A stretch of 6,384 nt of DNA from Actinomycetes bacterium (GCA_021805305.1 JAJZFO010000158.1:1-6384); one strand, 5' to 3'. Positions 1 to 5,916 are shown, numbered from the stretch's first letter. Made by a program: numbers and translations. The notes: a model not told the origin generated them from the sequence alone.

Positions 1-459
1 GCTGAAGGCTCCGTAGAGGGTCGGCAGGTAGGCGATCTGGAGCGCCACCACGATCACCCAGGTGGCCCCGGCCCAGATGTCGAGGCCGGTGTTGACGGGA
101 CCACCCACGTGAATGGTCCCCACCGTGAAGAGCGCGGTCAGCGCCTGCTCGAGCCCCCGCGCGAAGGAGTGGGTGGTGGGCATCAACATGAGGCCGAACC
201 CCAGCACCAGTGACGCCGCCCAGAACAGGACCTGGCTGAGGAGGGCGACCGGCGCCGTCGGCGCCAAAATGGCGTCGCGACGTTCGTAGGTGCGCGCCAG
301 ACGCGAGAAGCCCACGAAGATCCACCACACGGTGCGATTGACCAATAGGGTGAGGCGCTCGATGCCGAAGGGTTGGCGCGGCAGGACGAGGACGAAGAGA
401 ATCCCGGTGATCGTGGTCAGTACCACGAGCAGGCCGACGATGAACTCGAGGACGTACAC
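1..459 (-). CDS. K+-channel-like integral membrane protein (partial, C-terminus off the left edge)
   Basis: The minus-strand frame is open from a GTG at 459 to the window edge, giving 153 residues. It is the only in-frame start after an upstream stop near 504, and GGAGG (475-471) precedes it with a long 11-nt spacer. One hydrophobic helix spans residues ~5-27 and a basic loop ~45-62 (SRLARTYERR). A second helix spans ~72-94, followed by an amphipathic stretch ~103-120 containing FTVGTIHVGG and a third helix ~128-148 ending in YLPTLYGAFS. The helix / re-entrant loop / helix order, the TVG-x-x-x-GG segment and the YLPTLYxAFS ending resemble actinobacterial 2-TM ion-channel-domain proteins. The loop lacks a canonical TVGYGD filter, so ion selectivity is unproven. 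It may be co-transcribed with the DUF2892 gene 118 bases upstream. The family call is from memory of similar proteins; the membrane topology is read directly. Confidence 0.7.
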   Translation of the reverse strand, partial: MYVLEFIVGLLVVLTTITGILFVLVLPRQPFGIERLTLLVNRTVWWIFVGFSRLARTYERRDAILAPTAPVALLSQVLFWAASLVLGFGLMLMPTTHSFARGLEQALTALFTVGTIHVGGPVNTGLDIWAGATWVIVVALQIAYLPTLYGAFS

Positions 460-514
460 CCCTACTTCCGCCTCCCGTAGCGACGCGTCGACTCTCGCCC
501 GTCAGCGCCATCGT

Positions 515-563
515 AGACGCCGTCTTCGGGCGTCTCGCGAGCCGGGCCCGTCCTCGAGGGGCC
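515..563. terminator. GC-rich hairpins between two minus-strand genes (weak terminator or processing site)
   Basis: Two dyads lie in the 118-base gap after the DUF2892 stop. AGACGCC (515-521) pairs perfectly with GGCGTCT (529-535) across a 7-nt loop. GGCCC (545-549) can pair with GGGCC (559-563), and CCTCGAGG (552-559) is also self-complementary. Neither is followed by a T tract in either direction, so intrinsic termination is uncertain. They could attenuate read-through into the channel-like gene or stabilise mRNA ends. Dyads of this size are common by chance at this G+C content. Confidence 0.25.
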
Positions 564-577
564 GTGGTCGCGAGGCG

Positions 578-784
578 TCAGTGGCGGTGTCCCTGGAGCG
601 GGCGACCGAAGAGGGCTGCGAGCAGGCACACGTCGGCGATACCCGCCACGAGGGGAATGATGCCGACGATCGAGAGGGCGATCCATCCCCCACCCGCGAC
701 GACGCCGAGGACGATGAGCACCACGCCCGCCACCATCCGTGCCACGCGACCCGCGCTCGAACCCAGCCAGTTGATGAGTTTCAT
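578..784 (-). CDS. DUF2892 / YgaP-type small membrane protein
   Basis: The product has 68 residues and starts MKLINWLGSSAGR. The ATG at 784 is preceded by a strong ribosome binding site (AAGGAGGAG, 796-788), which favours it over the ATG 45 bases further upstream. Two closely spaced hydrophobic helices (residues ~17-31 and ~34-59) are joined by a glycine-rich turn (AGGGW), and the tail is basic (RPLQGHRH). This two-helix layout, preceded by an amphipathic N-terminus carrying Arg, is that of DUF2892, the membrane anchor found alone or fused to rhodanese in YgaP. In that family the domain is linked to sulfane-sulfur (persulfide) metabolism and is often under CstR or CsoR-type control. A CsoR/CstR-like dyad lies about 70 bases upstream here, which supports the assignment. 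No rhodanese domain is attached, so any sulfurtransferase partner must be encoded elsewhere. Confidence 0.82.
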   Translation of the reverse strand: MKLINWLGSSAGRVARMVAGVVLIVLGVVAGGGWIALSIVGIIPLVAGIADVCLLAALFGRPLQGHRH

Positions 785-787
785 AGT

Positions 788-796
788 CTCCTCCTT
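788..796 (-). promoter_or_regulatory. Ribosome binding site of the DUF2892 gene
   Basis: On the minus strand AAGGAGGAG precedes the ATG at 784, with 5 nt between the GGAGG core (794-790) and the start codon. It is the strongest Shine-Dalgarno in the window and fixes the start of this gene. Confidence 0.8.
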
Positions 797-820
797 GCTC
801 GGGTGATCCAGAGACCACCG

Positions 821-834
821 GGCGGTCAACCGCC
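821..834. repeat. Second dyad in the DUF2892 leader, GGCGGT-CA-ACCGCC
   Basis: Perfect 6-bp arms are separated by CA, the same two-base centre as the operator-like dyad 28 bp away. It lies between the candidate minus-strand -10 (850-845) and the DUF2892 start. It could therefore be an auxiliary operator or a small leader hairpin. It may also be chance in GC-rich DNA. Confidence 0.3.
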
Positions 835-844
835 ACGACTCCAG

Positions 845-850
845 AATATA
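845..850 (-). promoter_or_regulatory. Candidate -10 element for the DUF2892 gene
   Basis: The minus-strand hexamer TATATT (850-845) fits the TANNNT consensus and would start transcription near position 838, about 55 bases before the ATG. Four of its six bases lie inside the operator-like dyad, so a bound repressor would block it. A good -35 at 16-18 nt is not visible. TTGTCA (878-873) is close to consensus, but its 22-nt spacing is too long. Confidence 0.4.
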
Positions 851-864
851 CCCCCAGGGGTATA
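847..864. promoter_or_regulatory. CsoR/CstR-family operator-like palindrome
   Basis: TATACCCC and GGGGTATA are perfect 8-bp inverted arms around a CA centre. Operators of the CsoR/RcnR/FrmR/CstR family characteristically consist of a G/C tract flanked by AT ends (ATACCCC...GGGGTAT). The copper repressor CsoR and the persulfide sensor CstR both use such sites. The dyad overlaps the candidate -10 of the minus-strand DUF2892 gene, whose family is typically sulfur-linked, so CstR-type persulfide control is the better guess. It lies about 80 bases before the start of the plus-strand DsbA-like gene and could affect that gene too. No repressor gene of this family is present in the window. Confidence 0.72.
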
Positions 865-924
865 CACAGGCATGACAAAAGTCACACGACGACGGGGGTC
901 AGCGTAGTGACGGAGAGGCCTCAC

Positions 925-930
925 TAAGGT
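925..930 (+). promoter_or_regulatory. -10 hexamer TAAGGT for a leaderless DsbA-like transcript
   Basis: TAAGGT fits the actinobacterial -10 consensus TANNNT. Six bases (GAACCC) separate it from the GTG at 937, which places the expected transcription start on or next to the start codon. No clear -35 is seen at the usual distance. AAGGTGA (926-932) could instead act as a close Shine-Dalgarno, so leaderless initiation is likely but not certain. Confidence 0.5.
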
Positions 931-936
931 GAACCC

Positions 937-1566
937 GTGACGACCGTGGTGGAGATCTACGCCGACCTGTGGTGTCCCTTCGCCCACGTCGGTCTACGCG
1001 CCGCGCGGACCGAGCGCGAACGTCTCGGCCGCCGCGACGTCTCGTTTCTCGTTCGGCCCTGGCCCCTCGAACTGGTCAACGCCCGCCCCCTCGACCCCGG
1101 GGTGACGGCGCGTCACGTTCGCGAATTGCGCGAACAGGTCGCCCCGGACCTCTTCAGTGACTTTGACGCCGACCGCTTCCCGAGTACGACCCTGCCCGCG
1201 TTAGCGCTGACCCTCGCGGCCTACGAGCGCGACGCGGCGACCGGCGAAGCGCTCAACTGGGCCCTGCGCGACGCGTTGTTCGAGTCGGGCCTCGACATCT
1301 CCGACGCCGGGGTCCTCGCGTCGATCGCGCGCCGCTTCGACCTCCCCCCGGCGAGCGCACGCGACACCACGGGGGTGCGGCGCGAGTGGCTCCGGGGACA
1401 GGCACGCGGCGTCAAGGGCTCCCCGCACTTCTTCTGCGGTGAGCACGAGGCCTTCTGTCCAGCGCTCGACATCTCGCGCGACGACGCCGGCGACCTCGAA
1501 CTTCACGCTAACGCCGCGCGACTCCTCGGATTCTTGGGCGAGTGCCTCGGGACCGACGCGGCCTGA
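937..1566 (+). CDS. DsbA-family thioredoxin-fold protein (FrnE / HCCA-isomerase-like), single active-site Cys
   Basis: The product has 209 residues and starts at GTG 937. It opens with a beta strand and active-site loop (VEIYADLWCPFAHVG, residues 5-19). An all-helical insertion follows at ~55-155, and then a cis-proline loop, VKGSPHFF (159-166). This order is that of the DsbA superfamily branch holding FrnE-type oxidoreductases and 2-hydroxychromene-2-carboxylate isomerases. The usual CxxC is CPFA here: Cys13 is present but the second Cys is Ala16, so a classical dithiol redox cycle at this site is not possible. Other cysteines are Cys167, Cys174 and Cys203. No signal peptide is visible, so it should be cytoplasmic. 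It may act as a monothiol or glutathione/mycothiol-dependent transferase or isomerase; the substrate is unknown. A MarR regulator gene follows after 85 bases. Confidence 0.85.
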   Translation: MTTVVEIYADLWCPFAHVGLRAARTERERLGRRDVSFLVRPWPLELVNARPLDPGVTARHVRELREQVAPDLFSDFDADRFPSTTLPALALTLAAYERDAATGEALNWALRDALFESGLDISDAGVLASIARRFDLPPASARDTTGVRREWLRGQARGVKGSPHFFCGEHEAFCPALDISRDDAGDLELHANAARLLGFLGECLGTDAA

Positions 1567-1639
1567 GAGGTCGCGCGGTCCTCGTCGAAGGCGCACCTCG
1601 GGCTCACCAGGGCGGACACCGCGGACCCGGCGGGTCGGG

Positions 1640-1645
1640 TACGTT
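1640..1645 (+). promoter_or_regulatory. -10 hexamer TACGTT for a leaderless marR-type transcript
   Basis: TACGTT fits TANNNT and is followed by six bases (GAGAAC) before the GTG at 1652. This is the same geometry as the preceding gene. There is no convincing Shine-Dalgarno before this GTG, which supports transcription starting at the start codon. A short dyad, GACCC-GGC-GGGTC (1624-1636), lies just upstream of the hexamer. Confidence 0.5.
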
Positions 1646-1651
1646 GAGAAC

Positions 1652-2071
1652 GTGAGTGAGACGTTGCCCCCCATCGCGGTGTTGCTGCGCGAAGCCCGCG
1701 ACGCCTACGGCGCCGTCGTCCGTCGCGAGATCGCGCGCAAGGGGTTGGCGCCGTTACCGCGCCACGGGGCCTTCGTCCTGGGTGCCCTGCACTACGGCTT
1801 GACCCGCGATGAGATCATGCACCAACGCGAACTCGCCCTCGACAAGACAGTGGCGATCACGCGCTTGGTCGAGTCGGGCTACCTCGACGACGGTCCCGAC
1901 GGGCTGCGGCTCACCGCGAAGGGTCGCCACTGCGCCGAGGCCGTCGCGGACGCCAACGAGGCGCTCACCACGCACCTCAACCAGGCCCTGGGCGACGAGG
2001 GTTACTGCCATTTCATCCTCGGACTGATGACGTTGATCGACGTGAAGGACGACGTCGAAGAGGGGGCGTAA
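1652..2071 (+). CDS. MarR-family winged-helix transcriptional regulator
   Basis: The product has 139 residues, within the family's usual length. A dimerisation helix (residues ~5-30) is followed by the winged helix-turn-helix: LTRDEIMHQREL (~50-61), recognition helix LDKTVAITRLVESGYL (~63-78), wing DDGPDGLRLTAKG (79-91), then C-terminal dimerisation helices (~92-135). The wing is several residues shorter than the usual MarR wing and lacks the conserved DxR pair. Such proteins bind a palindromic DNA site as dimers and release it on binding a ligand or on Cys oxidation; Cys94 and Cys119 are available. The start was set at GTG 1652 because of the TANNNT-N6 spacing and because the family's N-terminus begins there; the frame stays open upstream into the previous gene. 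Its target is unknown: itself, the DsbA-like gene, or the kor operon 168 bases downstream. Confidence 0.85.
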   Translation: MSETLPPIAVLLREARDAYGAVVRREIARKGLAPLPRHGAFVLGALHYGLTRDEIMHQRELALDKTVAITRLVESGYLDDGPDGLRLTAKGRHCAEAVADANEALTTHLNQALGDEGYCHFILGLMTLIDVKDDVEEGA

Positions 2072-2139
2072 GCGCTCGCGGCCGCGGGTCGCGACGCGAA
2101 GGCGGCGGGGGACCAACGCCCCTAGTGGGGGTGATCGCA

Positions 2140-2173
2140 TCGACACCGCGTCACGGGGCGCGCGATATACAGT
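2140..2173 (+). promoter_or_regulatory. Possible promoter of the kor operon
   Basis: The spacer 2072-2239 separates the MarR gene from the kor genes. It contains an AT-richer spot, GATATACAGT (2164-2173), offering TATACA (2166-2171) or TACAGT (2168-2173, TANNNT) as a -10. TCGACA (2140-2145) resembles a -35, but its spacing of 20-22 nt is long. A transcript from here would have a leader of about 60 bases. The rest of the spacer holds a CGCGGCCGCG palindrome (2077-2086) and CCCC-TAGT-GGGG (2119-2130); neither has a T tract, so no clear terminator closes the MarR gene. Confidence 0.33.
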
Positions 2174-2183
2174 GACAGTGGTC

Positions 2184-2213
2184 CGGAATCGCACGCCCGA
2201 TGGTCGGATTCGC
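2184..2213 (+). repeat. Imperfect 9-bp direct repeat upstream of the kor operon
   Basis: CGGAATCGC (2184-2192) and CGGATTCGC (2205-2213) match at 8 of 9 bases and are offset by 21 bp, two helical turns. The inner GAATC and GATTC also form a 5-bp inverted pair. The position just ahead of the ribosome binding site and downstream of the candidate promoter suits an operator read on one DNA face. It could be coincidence. Confidence 0.35.
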
Positions 2214-2226
2214 GACGACTGACATT

Positions 2227-2233
2227 GAGGGGA
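2227..2233 (+). promoter_or_regulatory. Ribosome binding site that sets the korC-like start
   Basis: GAGGGGA stands six bases before GTG 2240. A TTG at 2225 is in frame upstream but overlaps this site and has no Shine-Dalgarno of its own, so GTG 2240 is preferred. Confidence 0.65.
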
Positions 2234-2239
2234 CGTTCG

Positions 2240-4054
2240 GTGGAACCTACGAATGATCGTGATCCCGACTACTACCATCAGGTGGTCGACTGTCAGTGGG
2301 CGTGCCCCGCCCACACCGACGTGCCCGGGTACATCCGGCTCATCGCCCAGGGCCGATTCGACGAAGCGTATTTGCTCAACCGCTCGTCGAACGTATTCCC
2401 GGGCATCCTCGGTCGCGTCTGTGACCGACCCTGTGAGCCCGCGTGTCGACGCACTCGCGTCGACGGCCATCCCGTCGCCATCTGCCGTCTCAAGCGGGTC
2501 GCGGCGGATCTGACGGGCGACATCTCCGCCGCGCTCCCCTCGGCGCCCGAGGTCAAAAATGGTCGGCGCGTCGCACTCATCGGCGCCGGACCGGCCTCCT
2601 TGACCGTCGCCAACGACCTCGTACCCCTGGGCTACGACGTGACCATCTTCGAGAAGTACGGTCAGGCCGGCGGATTGATGCGAGTGAACATCCCCGAATT
2701 CCGCCTGCCCGGTGAGGTCCTCGACGCCGAGACCCAGGCCATCATCGACATGGGTGCCACCATCCACTACAACTCACCGATCACCTCGATGCGCGACTTG
2801 CTGGCCCAGGGCTTCGACGCCGTCTTCGTCGGCGTGGGCGCGCCCAAGGGCAAGGAGCTCGAACTACCGGGGCGCCACGAGGCGGGTGAGCACGTCTACA
2901 TCGGTATCGAATGGCTGAAGTCGGTGGCCTTCGGACACGTCGAGTCCATCGGCGAACGCGTCCTCATCATCGGGGTGGGCAACACCGCGATGGACTGCTG
3001 TCGCACCTCACGACGCATCGGCGGCCACGACGTGCGGGTCATGGCCCGACGCCCGCGCGAATTCTTCAAAGCCTCGCCCTGGGAGCTCGACGACGCCGAG
3101 GAGGAGGACATCGAGATCGTGGTGAACCACTCGCCGACGCGCTTCGTCGTCGAAGACGGCACCCTCGTCGGGATGGAGTTCGACGTCGTGGAATGGGACG
3201 AGGGGGCGCGCCACGCCACCGTGCGCGACACGGTGGTGATCCCCTGCGACGACGTCATCTTGGCGATCGGTCAAGAGAACGCGTTCGATTGGGTGGAGCG
3301 CGACCTCGGCATCGAATTCGGTGAGTGGGAGACGCCCGTGCTCGACGAGACCACCCTGCAGTCCACCCTGCCGCACGTGTTCTTCGGCGGGGACGCCGCC
3401 TTCGGACCCAAGAACATCATCTGGGCCGTAGCGCACGCGCACCAGGCCGCCATCTCCATCGACCAGTACCTGCGCGGCGAGGACGTCGCCCAGCGGCCTC
3501 CGGTGGGGATGACGCTCGCCAGCCAGAAGATGGGGATGACCGAGTGGAGCTACCACAACGAGTACAACCCGTCGCCGCGCCAGAGGATGAACCACGTCGA
3601 GCTGACGCGTCGCTTTGCCGCGGTCGACCTCGAGGTGGAATTGGGATTCGACGCCGCCCAGACCGCGCGCGAGGTCCAGCGCTGTCTCAACTGCGACGTG
3701 CAGACCGTCTTCGCGGCGAACCTGTGCATCGAGTGTGACGCCTGCATCGACATCTGTCCGGTGCGCTGTCTCACCATCACCACCAACGGCGAGGAGGAGG
3801 ACCTCCGCAGTCGCCTGAACGCTCCCGCGGTGAACCCGGACCAGGCGATCTACGTCTCGGCCCCCCTCCCCCAGACGGGGCGCGTGATGGTCAAGGACGA
3901 GAACGTGTGCGTGCACTGTGGTCTGTGCGCCCAGCGCTGCCCGACCGCCGCCTGGGACATGGAGAAATTTGAGCTCGACATCCCCTACGCCGGCCGCTAC
4001 GACATCCTCGCGACCGCTCAATCTCCCACCGTCCTCTCGAGGAGCACGACATGA
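2240..4054 (+). CDS. korC: KorC-like NAD(P)-linked FAD/iron-sulfur oxidoreductase subunit (GltD-like + ferredoxin domain)
   Basis: The product has 604 residues. The N-terminal iron-sulfur domain carries CQWAC (18-22) and CDRPCEPAC (61-69), as in the glutamate synthase small subunit and NfnB. A Rossmann FAD site follows (LIGAGPASL, 113-121, acidic Glu138), then a second nucleotide site (IIGVGNTAMD, 243-252) followed by Arg270-Arg271 and Arg273, which favour NADP(H). GGDAAFGPKNIIWAV (383-397) closes the FAD fold. The C-terminal part has CLNC (482-485), CIECDACIDICP (496-507) and CVHCGLCAQRCP (557-568), the ligands of two [4Fe-4S] clusters. It is not a true glutamate synthase subunit: no large subunit is nearby, and the stop overlaps korA by 4 bases (ATGA). 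Its likely role is to carry electrons between KorB and NADP(H), as in three-subunit 2-oxoglutarate:NADP+ oxidoreductases. The domain call is firm; the korC symbol rests on context. Confidence 0.88.
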   Translation: MEPTNDRDPDYYHQVVDCQWACPAHTDVPGYIRLIAQGRFDEAYLLNRSSNVFPGILGRVCDRPCEPACRRTRVDGHPVAICRLKRVAADLTGDISAALPSAPEVKNGRRVALIGAGPASLTVANDLVPLGYDVTIFEKYGQAGGLMRVNIPEFRLPGEVLDAETQAIIDMGATIHYNSPITSMRDLLAQGFDAVFVGVGAPKGKELELPGRHEAGEHVYIGIEWLKSVAFGHVESIGERVLIIGVGNTAMDCCRTSRRIGGHDVRVMARRPREFFKASPWELDDAEEEDIEIVVNHSPTRFVVEDGTLVGMEFDVVEWDEGARHATVRDTVVIPCDDVILAIGQENAFDWVERDLGIEFGEWETPVLDETTLQSTLPHVFFGGDAAFGPKNIIWAVAHAHQAAISIDQYLRGEDVAQRPPVGMTLASQKMGMTEWSYHNEYNPSPRQRMNHVELTRRFAAVDLEVELGFDAAQTAREVQRCLNCDVQTVFAANLCIECDACIDICPVRCLTITTNGEEEDLRSRLNAPAVNPDQAIYVSAPLPQTGRVMVKDENVCVHCGLCAQRCPTAAWDMEKFELDIPYAGRYDILATAQSPTVLSRSTT

Positions 4055-5916
4055 CGAGTACCCTGCCCCAGCGCCGCGAGAGCGACCCGGCGCGCGCGCG
4101 CGTCAACAACTTCGCCCTGAAGCTCGCCAACGTCAACGGCACCGGTTCGGCCAGCGCCAACGCCCTGCTCATGCAGGCGATCTTTCGCATGGGCATCCCG
4201 GTGTCGGGCAAGAACCTCTTCCCCTCGAACATCCAGGGGCTGCCCACGTGGTACGAGATCCGGGTGAACGAGTCGGGCTACACCGCGCGCGCCCTGGACT
4301 ACGAGTTGATGGTCGCCATGAACTCCCAGACCTACGCCGAGGACATCGCCGAGGTCGCCGCGGGCGGCTACGTGCTCTTCGACTCCTCCTGGCCGCTCGA
4401 CGCGTCCCTGGCGCGCGAGGACGTGACGTTTCTCGGGGTACCGCTCGCCAAGATGTGCCTGGAGAACTTCACCTCCTCGCGAGAGCGGGTCTTGATGAAG
4501 AACATCGCCTACGCCGGGGCCATCGTGGCGCTCCTCGACCTCGACCTCGACGTCATCGCGACGTTGCTCACCGAGTCCTACTCGCGCAACGAGAAGTTGC
4601 TCGCCTCCAACCAGAAGGCCCTGCGCCTGGGCTACGACTACGCCACGGAAAATTTTGCGTGCCCGTTGGAATTCCACGTCGCCCCCCTGGACGAGACGTC
4701 GCACTCGATCCTGATTGACGGCAACACCGCCAGTGCGCTGGGCTGTCTCTACGCCGGCGCCACCGTCGCCGGCTGGTACCCGATCACCCCGGCCACCGCG
4801 CTCATGGATAATTTCACCGCCCTGTGCGCCAAGTACCGACGCGAGCCCGTCGACGCGACCGTCCCGGGGTCGCCGGACTCGTACCGCAACAACTACCTGA
4901 TCCTGCAGGCCGAGGACGAGATCGCCGCCATCGGTATGGTGCTCGGGGCCTCCTGGAGTGGCGCGCGCGCCTTCACCTCCACCTCGGGCCCGGGCATCTC
5001 GCTCATGAGTGAACTCCTCGGACTCGCGTACTACACCGAGATCCCCGCGGTGGTCTTCGACGTGCAGCGCACGGGACCCTCGACGGGGATGCCCACGCGC
5101 ACCCAGCAGGCCGACATCCTCCTGTGCGCCTACGCCAGCCACGGCGACACCAAGCACATCGTGCTGTTCCCGGCCAACCCCCACGAGTGCTTCGACTTCG
5201 CGGTGGCGAGTTTTGACTTGGCCGAGCACTACCAGACGCCGGTGTTCGTCCTCTCGGACCTCGACATCGGCATGAACGACTGGGTGGTGCCCGAGCTCAC
5301 GTGGGACGACGACTTCGTCCCCGACCGGGGACGGGTGTTCGACGACCGCGACCTCGCCCAGATCACCGAGTTCTTCCGCTACACCAACGAAGACGCGGAC
5401 TTCGTCGCGCCGCGCACACTGCCGGGTTCGGCCGAGAAGGGCGCGTACTTCATCCGCGGGTCGGGTCACGACAAATTCGGCAAGTACACCGAGGTGCCCG
5501 CCGAGTACCAAGAGGTGGTCGACCGCCTGAAGAAGAAGCACGCGGCGGCGGCGCACTCGGTGCCCGCCCCCGTGGTGATCCGCCGCAGTGGCGCGACGGT
5601 GGGGATCATCACGCTGGGTAGTTGTGACCTCGCGGTACGCGAGGCCATCGAAGAACTCAGCGCTCGCGGGATCGAGGCCGACTTCCTGCGCGTCCGCGGC
5701 TTCCCCTTCGTGACCGGCGTGCGCGAGTTCGTCGAAGAGCACGAGCACTGCTTCGTGGTCGAACAGAACCGCGACGCCCAGTTGCGCTCGCTCATCGCGA
5801 TCGAAACCGAGGTGGACATCAACCGGATGCACCCGGTGCTGCACTACGGGGGCTTCCCCCTCTCCGCCGTTCAGGTCGTCACCGCCGTCACCGAGACCCT
5901 GGAGGTCCGCCCGTGA
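4051..5916 (+). CDS. korA: 2-oxoacid:acceptor oxidoreductase, fused gamma-alpha subunit (probably 2-oxoglutarate)
   Basis: The product has 621 residues. The gamma domain (~20-200) begins with the glycine-rich NVNGTGSASAN (27-37). The pyrimidine-binding alpha domain (~220-460) contains WYPITPAT (242-249), the YPITPxS/T substrate-recognition motif of 2-oxoacid:ferredoxin oxidoreductases. It also contains AEDEIAAIGM (287-296), TSTSGPG (309-315) and QRTGPSTGMPTRTQQAD (339-355). A C-terminal transketolase-like domain (~560-620) includes the RVRGFPF region. With KorB it catalyses CoA-dependent oxidative decarboxylation of a 2-oxoacid to the acyl-CoA, or the reverse carboxylation. The gamma-alpha fusion and YPITPAT fit the KorA group, though pyruvate or branched-chain substrates are not excluded. 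ATG 4051 overlaps the korC stop and is preceded by GAGGAG (4039-4044, 6-nt spacer). The frame is intact. Confidence 0.93.
   Translation: MTSTLPQRRESDPARARVNNFALKLANVNGTGSASANALLMQAIFRMGIPVSGKNLFPSNIQGLPTWYEIRVNESGYTARALDYELMVAMNSQTYAEDIAEVAAGGYVLFDSSWPLDASLAREDVTFLGVPLAKMCLENFTSSRERVLMKNIAYAGAIVALLDLDLDVIATLLTESYSRNEKLLASNQKALRLGYDYATENFACPLEFHVAPLDETSHSILIDGNTASALGCLYAGATVAGWYPITPATALMDNFTALCAKYRREPVDATVPGSPDSYRNNYLILQAEDEIAAIGMVLGASWSGARAFTSTSGPGISLMSELLGLAYYTEIPAVVFDVQRTGPSTGMPTRTQQADILLCAYASHGDTKHIVLFPANPHECFDFAVASFDLAEHYQTPVFVLSDLDIGMNDWVVPELTWDDDFVPDRGRVFDDRDLAQITEFFRYTNEDADFVAPRTLPGSAEKGAYFIRGSGHDKFGKYTEVPAEYQEVVDRLKKKHAAAAHSVPAPVVIRRSGATVGIITLGSCDLAVREAIEELSARGIEADFLRVRGFPFVTGVREFVEEHEHCFVVEQNRDAQLRSLIAIETEVDINRMHPVLHYGGFPLSAVQVVTAVTETLEVRP

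Noticed and set aside
462..878. Minus-strand frame starting inside the operator region and overlapping the DUF2892 gene
   Set aside because: It is Arg/Gly-rich without motifs and has no Shine-Dalgarno. The overlapping frame 784-578 has a strong ribosome binding site and a clear membrane topology.
290..907. Plus-strand open frame over the two membrane-protein genes
   Set aside because: The translation is Arg/Thr-rich with no fold signature. It is antisense to hydrophobic proteins with proper starts and runs through the operator region.
1624..1636. GACCC-GGC-GGGTC as a MarR operator
   Set aside because: The 5-bp GC arms are too short and common at this composition. Only its position near the -10 is suggestive.
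1439..1651. N-terminal extension of the MarR frame into the DsbA-like gene
   Set aside because: The extra 71 residues are Arg/Ser/Thr-rich, overlap the end of the DsbA-like gene, and are not part of the MarR fold.
2119..2130. CCCC-TAGT-GGGG as a second CsoR-type operator or a terminator
   Set aside because: It lacks the AT-rich flanks of the 847-864 dyad, has arms of only 4 bp, and has no T tract after it.
2225..2239. TTG at 2225 as the start of the korC-like gene
   Set aside because: GTG 2240 has GAGGGGA at ideal spacing; the TTG lies next to that Shine-Dalgarno and has none of its own.
1754..2767. Minus-strand open frame crossing the MarR gene, the spacer and the start of korC
   Set aside because: There are no recognisable motifs, it is antisense to two well-supported genes, and it runs through the intergenic spacer only because stops are rare at this base composition.
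3008..4021. Minus-strand open frame opposite the second half of korC
   Set aside because: It is antisense to the NADP and ferredoxin domains of korC, with a compositionally biased translation and no domain.
2240..4054. Annotation as glutamate synthase small subunit (GltD)
   Set aside because: The GltD-like core is real, but the C-terminal double-cluster ferredoxin domain, the coupling to korAB and the absence of a gltB gene argue for a Kor partner.
4018..5844. Long minus-strand open frame opposite korA
   Set aside because: It lies entirely antisense to a gene with clear family motifs. Its low-complexity Val/Gly/Arg/His-rich translation is typical of a mirrored high-G+C coding frame.
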